Origin: CADCVW01 sp964251385 | GTDB lineage: Bacteria; Pseudomonadota; Alphaproteobacteria; Sphingomonadales; Sphingomonadaceae | Direction: 5' to 3' | Length of the DNA stretch: 64,000 nucleotides | Assembly: GCA_964251385.1 (NCBI GenBank) | Contig: CAXUJK010000003.1 | Location: 186,001-250,000 of the forward strand | Part shown: positions 1 through 6,852 of the stretch, piece after piece | How positions within the stretch are numbered: position 1 is the stretch's first letter | How the letters are laid out: the number at the start of each line of letters is the position of its first letter | Translations under genes and position numbers: made by a program | The notes under the pieces: generated by a model | The model's input: only the letters and a program-made list of their open reading frames with translations | Told to the model about the DNA's origin: nothing | Databases searched by the model: none

Positions 1-725
1 CCCAGCAGTCGCGCGGGCAGCGACGCGGATACGTCCTGCACCCACCACGCACCTTCATCGAAGCCGGGCAGGTCTTCGACGCGTGTTCCCCGTGGAACAC
101 GGACGTGACCGGGAATCAGGCTGACGCCGCCGAGCGCTTCAACCCAATGTGCTGTCCGCGACTGCTCGGCGAGTGTCAGGTCGACGGGTGGCGGCGCCGC
201 CAGCATCGCTCCCGCAGCTTCGACTTCGCAGGCCCCGTGCGCGGCATCCCAGCGCCCTGCGGTTTCGGGCGGCAGCGCCGGATGCGCGGGCAGGCTCGCC
301 CCGCCTCGCATCAACGTCCCGAACACGCCGTGCACCAGCTTGCGCGGACCGCCGTCGACCAGCGGCAGCACGGTCGAGATCGCGGCGTGGGGCGCGGTAT
401 CCATCGCCAGCGCCTGCACGAGCGCGATGCGCAGCGCCGCGCGCGCCTTCGCGTCCGGCGGCAGGGGCTTGCGCGTCGCCCCGTCGATCAGCGCGTCGAG
501 ATCGGGCAGCCGCCGCAATGCCTCCGAGGCGATCGCGGCAGCGAACGCGCGGTCGTCGGCGCGGGGCAGCGCACGCGTCGCGGACGGCATGGCGGCATCG
601 AGCGGCAGGCCTTTCCGCAGGACCGCATCGAGCAGGAACAGCGCCGCGCGCCGGGTGGCGGTGCCCGGAGGATCGGTGCGGGTCTCAGCCTGAGCGCGAC
701 CGGTCTGTGTTTGCTGCGTCATCAT
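1..725 (-). CDS. rsmB: 16S rRNA (cytosine-C5) methyltransferase RsmB/Sun, 3' end outside window
   Basis: The minus-strand frame is open from an ATG-ATG pair at 725/722 to the window edge, giving about 241 residues. The N-terminal ~130 residues form an all-helical NusB-like RNA-binding domain (motifs TRRAALFLLDAVLRKG, DRAFAAAIASEALRR, ALRIALVQALAMD). The rest is the start of the linker leading into the methyltransferase domain (VQDVSASLPARLLG at the edge, where the family reads QD.aS..p...l). The family uses SAM to methylate C967 of 16S rRNA in the cytoplasm. The SAM-binding motifs and catalytic cysteines lie beyond the window. The only ribosome-binding hint is a weak AGG just before the ATG pair, so 722 is an equally good start. 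It is divergent from the SDHAF4-like gene. Confidence 0.85.
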   Translation of the reverse strand, partial: MMTQQTQTGRAQAETRTDPPGTATRRAALFLLDAVLRKGLPLDAAMPSATRALPRADDRAFAAAIASEALRRLPDLDALIDGATRKPLPPDAKARAALRIALVQALAMDTAPHAAISTVLPLVDGGPRKLVHGVFGTLMRGGASLPAHPALPPETAGRWDAAHGACEVEAAGAMLAAPPPVDLTLAEQSRTAHWVEALGGVSLIPGHVRVPRGTRVEDLPGFDEGAWWVQDVSASLPARLL

Positions 726-774
726 ACCTAAATGGGATGAAGACAGTCCAATGTGCAAACCAGGAGCCTTCTTC

Positions 775-927
775 GTGGCCGAACGTCCCGAACACGTGAA
801 ACCGCCCGCGACGCTGGCCAAGAGCCCGCCCGTTCCGCTTCCCGGCCCGTCGAAAGGCGAGGAGGAAGCGCTCAGCCCGACGCGCTACGGCGATTGGGAG
901 AAGAAGGGCATCGCCATCGATTTCTAA
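775..927 (+). CDS. SDHAF4-like small protein (DUF1674), succinate dehydrogenase assembly factor
   Basis: This small frame encodes 50 residues from a GTG preceded by AGGAG at 762-766. In-frame ATGs at 736 and 751 would add 13 or 8 residues but have poorer ribosome-binding sites. The C-terminus PTRYGDWEKKGIAIDF is the diagnostic motif of the DUF1674/SDHAF4 family. Members bind the flavinylated SdhA subunit and promote complex II assembly in mitochondria and alphaproteobacteria. The N-terminal half is proline-rich and probably disordered. It lies between divergent rsmB and convergent gpsA, with 15 bp to the gpsA stop. The motif makes the family secure; the start is less certain. Confidence 0.85.
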   Translation: MAERPEHVKPPATLAKSPPVPLPGPSKGEEEALSPTRYGDWEKKGIAIDF

Positions 928-942
928 CCTTCGAGGGCGAGG

Positions 943-1938
943 TCACCCTTCGCTTCGCAGCGGCCGCGCGAGCAATCCTTCCACCGTGTCGCCGACGTTC
1001 GCCTCCCCGCTGAGCAATCGGCACACCGCCGCCGCGATCGGCATTTCGACGCCCATCTGTCTGGCCGCGCGGATCAGCACGGGCGCGGTGTACGCGCCTT
1101 CCGCGACGGTCCTGCGGTCGGCGAGCAGGTCGGCGGCCCGCGCGCCCTTGCCCAGGCCCAGCCCAAGGCTGAAGTTGCGCGAGCTGGTCGACGAGCAGGT
1201 GAGCACGAGATCGCCCAGACCGGACAGGCCCGCCAGCGTCTCGAGCCTCGCCCCGCACGCCAGCCCGAACCGCGTCATCTCCGCGAACCCCCGCGAGATC
1301 AGGGCGGCACGTGCGTTCTGACCAAGTCCGCGGCCTTCGACGACGCCGCACGCGATCGCCAGCACGTTCTTGACCGCGCCCCCGATCTCCGCGCCCACCA
1401 CGTCGTCGGACAAATACGGCCGGAAATTCGGGCGGGCGAGCAGGTCGCGCAAGGCTTCGCCGACCGCGCGGTCCGCGGTCGCGAGCGTCACCGCGGTCGG
1501 CAGCCCGGCCGCGACTTCGTGCGCGAAGGTCGGGCCGGACAACACCGCGATCGGCGCGCGCGGATGCATGGGGGCCGCGACGTCATGGAGAAAGGACATC
1601 GTCGCCTCTTCGATGCCCTTGGCGCATAGGACCAGCGGCACCGTTCCCTGCGGAGTTTCGGCGAGGATCGCGCGCATGTGCTGGGCGGGCGTGACGACCA
1701 GGATCGCCTCGCATCCATGCAGCGCGCCCAGCGTGTCGGTCGCGCGGATGCGCGGCGACAAGGCTATGCCCGGCAGAAATACGGGGTTTTCGTGAGCACG
1801 ATTGATCCCGTCGCGCACGTCCTTCTCCAGCGCCCAGACGATGACGTCGTCACCGCGCTGGCCTGCGCCTCCGATGGACGCCGCGACCTGCGCCAGCGCG
1901 GTGCCCCACGCGCCGCCGCCGATTACTCCGATCGTCAA
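943..1938 (-). CDS. gpsA: NAD(P)H-dependent glycerol-3-phosphate dehydrogenase
   Basis: The 331-residue protein reduces dihydroxyacetone phosphate to sn-glycerol-3-phosphate for phospholipid synthesis. It starts with a Rossmann fold (GGGAWG at 7-12), followed by LCAKGIE (104-110), LSGPTFA (133-139) and the catalytic-lysine segment GGAVKNVLA (Lys190), all characteristic of bacterial GpsA. The length matches the family. The start is a TTG at 1936-1938 that overlaps the tsaD stop (TTGA). No in-frame ATG fits the beginning of the first beta strand, so translational coupling to tsaD is likely. A longer frame reaching 2082 is only read-through of the tsaD antisense composition. Confidence 0.95.
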   Translation of the reverse strand: MTIGVIGGGAWGTALAQVAASIGGAGQRGDDVIVWALEKDVRDGINRAHENPVFLPGIALSPRIRATDTLGALHGCEAILVVTPAQHMRAILAETPQGTVPLVLCAKGIEEATMSFLHDVAAPMHPRAPIAVLSGPTFAHEVAAGLPTAVTLATADRAVGEALRDLLARPNFRPYLSDDVVGAEIGGAVKNVLAIACGVVEGRGLGQNARAALISRGFAEMTRFGLACGARLETLAGLSGLGDLVLTCSSTSSRNFSLGLGLGKGARAADLLADRRTVAEGAYTAPVLIRAARQMGVEMPIAAAVCRLLSGEANVGDTVEGLLARPLRSEG

Positions 1939-2969
1939 GCCTTGACCCCTGCGCCGCGCGCGGCCTCGGCCGTCGGATCGAGTGGCCAGCGCGGTCTCGC
2001 GGGCGCGTCCAGTCCGTCGACCAGCCCCGCCGCCAGCCGCTCCGCCCCCGCCCATGCGATCATCGCCGCGTTGTCGGTACACAGCCAGGACGGCGGCGCG
2101 ACGAAGCGCAGGTCGTGTCGGTGCGCCAGCGCTCCGAGAGCCGCGCGGATCGGCCCGTTCGCCGCCACGCCTCCCGCCACGACGAGCGCGGTCGCGCCGC
2201 CCGCGTTCGCGATGGCGCGCCGCGTCCGGTCGATCAGGCAGTCGATCACCGCTGCCTGGAAGGACGCCGCGATGTCTTCAGCCTGGTACGTTCCCGCCTC
2301 GCGTGCCCGAAGGACCGCGCTTTTCAGCCCGGCGAACGAAAAATGCGGTTCCGCCGACCCGACCAGTGGGCGCGGCAGCGGCACGGCGCGCGCATCCCCG
2401 TTCCGCGCCGCCGCCTCCACCGCCGGACCCCCTGGGAAGCCGAGGCCGAGCAGCTTGGCGCATTTGTCGAATGCCTCTCCCACGGCGTCGTCGATCGTCG
2501 TTGCCAAGCGCCGGTAATCGCCGACAGCGCGGACAAGCAGAAGCTGACTGTGCCCACCCGAAACGAGCAGCAGCAGGTATGGAAAGGCCAGTTCCGGATC
2601 GATCAGCCGGGCCGACAGCGCATGGCCTTCCAGATGGTTGACCGCGATCAGAGGCTTGGCAGACCCGAACGCCAAGGCTTTGGCCATCACCAACCCCACC
2701 ATGACGCCGCCGATCAACCCCGGGCCCGCGGTCGCGGCGATCGCGTCGACATCGTGCAGGGCGGCGCCTGCTTCCGCCAGCGCGGCCTCGATCAGCGGCG
2801 GCAGCGCCTCGACATGCGCGCGCGCAGCGATCTCCGGCACCACCCCGCCATACGGTCGGTGGGCCGCCTCCTGCCCCGCAAGCTTATGCGACAGCACCAC
2901 CCGATCCGACGTCACCAACGCCGCCGCGCTTTCGTCGCAGCTCGATTCCAGGCCCAAGATGATGGTCAT
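1935..2969 (-). CDS. tsaD: tRNA N6-adenosine threonylcarbamoyltransferase TsaD
   Basis: The 344-residue ASKHA-fold protein transfers threonylcarbamoyl from threonylcarbamoyl-AMP to A37 of ANN-decoding tRNAs, together with TsaB and TsaE. The N-terminus is ILGLESSCDES (4-14), the metal-binding motif is HLEGH (112-116), and SGGHS plus the C-terminal CTDNAAMIAWAG follow; all are family signatures. The ATG at 2969 directly precedes the signature. It is the first gene of the tsaD-gpsA pair, overlapping gpsA by 4 bases, and is divergent from hemC with about 30 bp between start codons. The pairing with gpsA and hemC is common in alphaproteobacteria. Confidence 0.96.
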   Translation of the reverse strand: MTIILGLESSCDESAAALVTSDRVVLSHKLAGQEAAHRPYGGVVPEIAARAHVEALPPLIEAALAEAGAALHDVDAIAATAGPGLIGGVMVGLVMAKALAFGSAKPLIAVNHLEGHALSARLIDPELAFPYLLLLVSGGHSQLLLVRAVGDYRRLATTIDDAVGEAFDKCAKLLGLGFPGGPAVEAAARNGDARAVPLPRPLVGSAEPHFSFAGLKSAVLRAREAGTYQAEDIAASFQAAVIDCLIDRTRRAIANAGGATALVVAGGVAANGPIRAALGALAHRHDLRFVAPPSWLCTDNAAMIAWAGAERLAAGLVDGLDAPARPRWPLDPTAEAARGAGVKA

Positions 2970-2999
2970 TCCCGCCCGACTACCCCTAAAGCGGCCCAC

Positions 3000-3926
3000 G
3001 TGAAACTGTCCAACCCCTTGCGCATCGGCACGCGCGGATCGCCGTTGGCGCTCGTCCAGGCCAACCTGGTCGCGGGCGCGTTGCGCGCGGTGCACGGGCT
3101 GGACGAGGCGGCGATCGAGATCGTCGCGATACGCACGTCGGGAGACCGGCTCGCCGACCAGCCGCTGAGCGAGTTCGGCGGCAAGGCATTGTGGACGAAG
3201 GAGCTCGACCGCGCGTTGCTGGCAGGCGACACGGACATGTCGGTGCACTCGATGAAGGACGTCGAAAGCGTGCGCCCGGACACGCTGCGCCTCGCCGCGA
3301 TGCTGCCGCGCGCCGACGTGCGCGACCGGCTGATCGGGGGAGCCCACCCGGCGGACCTGCCGCGCGGCGCACGTGTCGGGACCTCGTCGCCGAGGCGTGC
3401 GGCGCAACTGCTCCACATGCGACCCGATCTCCACATCCAGCCGATCCGCGGCAACGTGGCGACGCGGCTCGCCAAATTAGAGGCGGGCGAAGCGGATGCG
3501 ACGCTGCTCGCCGCAGCCGGACTCGATCGCCTGGGCCACGCCGGGATCGGCACCGCGATCGCGATCGACGTCATGCTGCCCGCCGCCGCGCAAGGGGCGG
3601 TCGGCGTCGAATGCCGCACGGGCGACGATTTCACCGCCAACATGATCGGCGCGGTCGATCATGCAGCCACCTGGGCCTGCGTCGCCGCCGAACGTGCGTT
3701 GCTGGCGGCATTGGGCGGCAGCTGCCGCTCCCCCGCCGCCGCGCTTGCGGTCTTTTCCGATGACGGTCGCGTTCGGATGCGCGCCGAAATCCTGCGCGAG
3801 GATGGGACCGAGCGCGTCGCCCGCTCGGCCGATTTCGCCGCCGACGATCACGACGCCCCGACCCGCCTCGCGCGCGCTCTGCTGGGCGGCGCGTCGCCGG
3901 CGTTGGGCGCCTTGTTCAGCGGGTGA
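3000..3926 (+). CDS. hemC: hydroxymethylbilane synthase (porphobilinogen deaminase)
   Basis: The 308-residue enzyme polymerises four porphobilinogens to hydroxymethylbilane in tetrapyrrole synthesis. Motifs are RIGTRGSPLAL (8-18), GGKALWTKELD (60-70), HSMKDV (83-88), GTSSPRR (127-133) and the dipyrromethane-cofactor loop GGSCRSP with Cys242. The start is GTG at 3000; no in-frame ATG lies nearby and residue numbering from GTG fits the family. The stop overlaps the hemD start (GTGA). The tsaD-hemC promoter region is only about 30 bp long, so the two promoters must overlap. Confidence 0.96.
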   Translation: MKLSNPLRIGTRGSPLALVQANLVAGALRAVHGLDEAAIEIVAIRTSGDRLADQPLSEFGGKALWTKELDRALLAGDTDMSVHSMKDVESVRPDTLRLAAMLPRADVRDRLIGGAHPADLPRGARVGTSSPRRAAQLLHMRPDLHIQPIRGNVATRLAKLEAGEADATLLAAAGLDRLGHAGIGTAIAIDVMLPAAAQGAVGVECRTGDDFTANMIGAVDHAATWACVAAERALLAALGGSCRSPAAALAVFSDDGRVRMRAEILREDGTERVARSADFAADDHDAPTRLARALLGGASPALGALFSG

Positions 3927-4594
3927 GGCCGATCCTGATCCTGCGCCCCGAACCCGGCGCGTCGGCCACCGCCGAGCGCGTGCGCAAGCTCGGGTTGCGG
4001 CCTGTCGTCGCGCCGCTGTTCACGGTGCGCGCACTCGCCTGGAGCCCGCCGGACGCATCCGACTTCGACGCGGTGCTGTTCACCAGCGCGAACGCCCTTC
4101 GCCATGGCGGACCGCAGCTCGCACGCTACCGCCGCCTCCCCGCCTTCGCCGTTGGCGCGGCCACGGCGGCGTCGGCGCGCGACGCGGGCTTTGCGAACGT
4201 CACCGCGGGCGCGGGCAACGTCGAGCGGCTCGTCGCGGACGTCGGCCCGGAGGTACGCCTGCTTCACCCGTGCGGCCGGCATCACCGCGCGTCGGCGGGC
4301 ACGGCGCGCCATGTCCCCGTCTACGCATCGGATGCGGCGGACACGCTGCCGCCAGCGGCCGCGACCGCGCTGTCCAACGGTGCAATCGCCCTGCTCCACT
4401 CACCGCGCGCGGCCTCGTCGTTCGCCGGGCTGGTCGGCGCGGACGTCAAGATCTCGGCGACCCCCGTCGCCATCAGCGCCGCCGCCGCGGCCGCCGCCGG
4501 CCCCGGCTGGCACGACATCGCCGTCGCGTCCGAGCCCACCGACGCCGCGATGCTGGCGATTGCGCGGCGGCTGTGCGAGAACGATCCCGCATGA
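3923..4594 (+). CDS. hemD: uroporphyrinogen-III synthase
   Basis: This 223-residue protein sits directly after hemC with a GTGA start/stop overlap. It has the two-lobed HemD pattern: N-terminal LILRPEPGASATAERVRKLG, a middle FTSANALRHGG segment, and a C-terminal HSPRAASSFAGLV helix. It cyclises hydroxymethylbilane to uroporphyrinogen III, the committed branch to haem and cobalamin. HemD sequences diverge strongly, so position after hemC counts as evidence. It is somewhat short, and the stretch after residue ~185 is an Ala-rich run. It is followed by a membrane protein gene through an ATGA overlap. Confidence 0.9.
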   Translation: MRPILILRPEPGASATAERVRKLGLRPVVAPLFTVRALAWSPPDASDFDAVLFTSANALRHGGPQLARYRRLPAFAVGAATAASARDAGFANVTAGAGNVERLVADVGPEVRLLHPCGRHHRASAGTARHVPVYASDAADTLPPAAATALSNGAIALLHSPRAASSFAGLVGADVKISATPVAISAAAAAAAGPGWHDIAVASEPTDAAMLAIARRLCENDPA

Positions 4595-5409
4595 ACGATG
4601 TCATACCCCGGCCCCGCAACTGGCTGCGCGCGCTGATCCTCGTGCTGATCGCGTTTCTGGCGGGGCTCGCCGCCATGGTCTGGATCCTGATGCAGTGGCC
4701 CACCGGCGCGCGTCTGCTCGGGCTGACGCAGCCGGGCCCACGCACCGTGTTCGTGCGCCCGCAAGGCCCCGCGCCCACCCCCGTCGCTCCGGGCGACGTT
4801 CCCGCGCGCATCGCGCTCATCGAAACGCGGCTCGAACGGGTCGATCAGGCGAGCCGCGAGGCGGTGGGCAACGCGGACCGCGCCGAAGGCCTACTCGTCG
4901 CGTTCGCCGCGCGCCGCGCGCTCGATCGCGGCGTCGCGCTCGGCTACATCGAAGGCTTGCTGCGCCAGCGCTTCGCCGCGACGCAGTTTCCGGCGGTCGC
5001 GACCATCATCACCGCGTCGCGCAGTCCCGTGACGCTCGACCGATTGCAGCAGGGTCTGGCCGAACTCGGCCCGAATCTGACCGCCGCGGGTCCCAGCGAC
5101 AGTTGGTGGGTCGCGACGCAACGCGAATTTGACAGCCTGATCACCATCCGCCGCGCGGGAACGCCGTCGACTGTCCCTACCGAACGATTGACGCGCGCGC
5201 GGGACAGGCTGGACGCGGGGCAGGTCGACGTCGCGCTCGCCGAGGTGCTGCGCCTGCCGGGTCGCCAGCGTGCCGCCGGCTGGATCGGCGAGGCGCGCCG
5301 CTACGTCGCCGCGCGGCGCGCTCTGGACGCGATCGAGACCGCCGCGCTGTTGGGTCCGCAACGCACCGCGAACGTCGCGCGCGCGGTGCCGACCGACACC
5401 CCCGGCTGA
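4591..5409 (+). CDS. mitofilin-like single-pass membrane protein following hemD
   Basis: This 272-residue protein overlaps hemD by ATGA. Residues 1-12 are short and cytoplasmic, and residues ~13-35 form one transmembrane helix (LRALILVLIAFLAGLAAMVW). A proline-rich linker and an extended helical periplasmic region follow (for example IALIETRLERVDQASREAV, coiled-coil-like). The position after hemD and the one-helix-plus-coiled-coil layout match the alphaproteobacterial mitofilin-like/COG4223 proteins, often annotated beside haem genes and thought to be distant relatives of HemX and Mic60. I infer a role in envelope organisation, but no catalytic motif is visible. Confidence 0.75.
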   Translation: MNDVIPRPRNWLRALILVLIAFLAGLAAMVWILMQWPTGARLLGLTQPGPRTVFVRPQGPAPTPVAPGDVPARIALIETRLERVDQASREAVGNADRAEGLLVAFAARRALDRGVALGYIEGLLRQRFAATQFPAVATIITASRSPVTLDRLQQGLAELGPNLTAAGPSDSWWVATQREFDSLITIRRAGTPSTVPTERLTRARDRLDAGQVDVALAEVLRLPGRQRAAGWIGEARRYVAARRALDAIETAALLGPQRTANVARAVPTDTPG

Positions 5410-5418
5410 TCGCGCGCG

Positions 5419-6321
5419 TCAAACGGCGCGGCCGAGCCCCGCGTCGTGCCGGAAGAACCCCAGCATCTCGCGCGCGGTCGCGTCCGCGTCCTCGATCGGG
5501 AGCATATGACCCAATTGCGCGAACAGGACTTCCTTGCTGCGCGGCAGCCCGAGCGCGGTCTTGTGCTGTTCGGCGGGCGACACGACCGTGTCGCGCCCTC
5601 CGTTCACCAGCAGGACCGGGACCTGTATCTCGGGCAGGCGCTCGGTGATGACGTTGGCCGCGAAGTTGGAGAAGAAGGTTTCGTGCACGGCCGGCGGGAT
5701 CAGGCCGACCGCGGCGACGGCGCGGCCGACATCCCCGGGACCGGGGTGGACGTACATCGGCGCGAAGGCTCCGTTCGCGAAGGCGGCATCGCGGCCCTTG
5801 GTCGCGAACGCCTCCTTCAGGCCCGGGGGCGGCGTTCCGCCCGATGCGACCGCCGTCGCCAGCAACGCCATGGCGGAAAACGTGTGGGGATGGCGGATCT
5901 GACTGAACATGCCCGTGAACCCGCCGAGCGAGTGGCCCGCGTACACCGCGCCGCGCAGGCCCAGCTTAAAGACGAACGCCGCGACGTCGTCGGCGATCGC
6001 TGCCTGCGACCAGTTCGCGGCCGACGCGGCCGACGCGCCGTGACCACGCATGTCGAGCGCGTACACGCGGAAGTCGGACGTGAGCTGCCGTATAAGCGAC
6101 GCATAGACGTCGCCCGTACCGCGCAGCGCATAGCCATGGACGAACACCAGAGGCCGTCGTCCCGCGCGCCCGTGCACCTCGTACCCGAGCCTCGTCCCGT
6201 TGACGTCGACATACTGGACGCGGGGTCTTGCCGCGGGCACCCCGCCGACCTGCGCCAGCGCGGCGGTGGCAAACCCACCGCCCGCCAGTGCGAACATCCC
6301 CCGCCGTGTGACATCGTTCAT
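5419..6321 (-). CDS. secreted alpha/beta hydrolase with Tat-type signal
   Basis: The 300-residue protein begins MNDVTRRGMFALAGGG. This twin-arginine signal-like leader ends around AALAQ (residue ~23), suggesting export to the periplasm. The mature part is an alpha/beta hydrolase: oxyanion HGYALRG, nucleophile elbow AGHSLGG, then a C-terminal NGGRDTVVSP (acid) and GHMLPIED (histidine). The ATG at 6321 has GGGAGA upstream. The substrate is unknown. It is convergent with the hemD-operon tail and divergent from the HxlR regulator, which suggests the regulator may control it. Confidence 0.85.
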   Translation of the reverse strand: MNDVTRRGMFALAGGGFATAALAQVGGVPAARPRVQYVDVNGTRLGYEVHGRAGRRPLVFVHGYALRGTGDVYASLIRQLTSDFRVYALDMRGHGASAASAANWSQAAIADDVAAFVFKLGLRGAVYAGHSLGGFTGMFSQIRHPHTFSAMALLATAVASGGTPPPGLKEAFATKGRDAAFANGAFAPMYVHPGPGDVGRAVAAVGLIPPAVHETFFSNFAANVITERLPEIQVPVLLVNGGRDTVVSPAEQHKTALGLPRSKEVLFAQLGHMLPIEDADATAREMLGFFRHDAGLGRAV

Positions 6322-6379
6322 CGCGTCGTCTCCCTCGGCCCGGTCCGAACCGCGGGGCCTTGGAAGGTCAGGTATAACT

Positions 6380-6391
6380 TGTATATCTACA
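6380..6391. promoter_or_regulatory. candidate operator in the hydrolase/HxlR divergent promoter region
   Basis: The 114-bp gap between two divergent start codons is AT-richer than its surroundings. It contains TGTATATCTACA, with outer arms TGTA and TACA inverted around four bases. Two GTATA copies lie at 6372-6376 and 6381-6385. HxlR proteins bind short interrupted palindromes, so this is a reasonable autoregulatory site. It is only a pattern match. Confidence 0.3.
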
Positions 6392-6435
6392 CGCAAGAAG
6401 GCACCTTCGGGTGCTCAGGGATATCCGGAGACACC

Positions 6436-6852
6436 ATGCCCGACGACATCAAGAGCGTCTTCGCGGCCGCGTGCGCGACGCGGCCCATCATCGATCAGAT
6501 CGCGGACAAATGGTCGGTCATGATCCTCGCCGTCATCTGCCACGAGCCCTCCCGCTTCAACGCCATCAAGCGGCGGCTGGAGGGCGTGACGCAAAAGGCG
6601 CTGACGCAGGCGCTGCGCCGGCTCGAACGGAACGGGATCGTCGCGCGGCACGTCCGTCCCGGCCCGCCCGTCGCGGTCGAATACTCGGTCACGCCGATGG
6701 GCCGCAGCTTGCAGGAACCCTTCGCCGCGCTCTACGACTGGGCGCTGGCTCACGCGGCCGAGGTGCGGGAAGCACAGGCCGAGTTCGACGGCCGCGCGGC
6801 GGGTACGCGCGACACTGCCGATGCCGCGCGAACGCTGGAGCATGCGCGATGA
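6436..6852 (+). CDS. HxlR-family winged-helix transcriptional regulator
   Basis: The 138-residue protein carries the HxlR core DKWSVMILAVICHEPSRFNAIKRRLEGVTQKALTQALRRLERNGIV, a winged helix at ~25-70. The wing contains VEYSVTPMGRSLQEP. The ATG at 6436 follows GGAG at 6427-6430. Its stop overlaps the transketolase start (ATGA), so regulator and enzyme share a transcript. HxlR proteins usually sense small carbonyl or aromatic compounds. The family's effector cysteine cannot be assigned; one Cys lies in the helix near residue 13 and another near 35. The C-terminal ~25 residues are an Ala/Arg-rich tail. Confidence 0.92.
   Translation: MPDDIKSVFAAACATRPIIDQIADKWSVMILAVICHEPSRFNAIKRRLEGVTQKALTQALRRLERNGIVARHVRPGPPVAVEYSVTPMGRSLQEPFAALYDWALAHAAEVREAQAEFDGRAAGTRDTADAARTLEHAR

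Noticed and set aside
791..803. CACGTGAAAC half-site resembling parS inside the SDHAF4-like gene
   Set aside because: The left half shows no match to the parS consensus; a similar isolated half-site lies at 2,998 at the hemC start. Both look coincidental.
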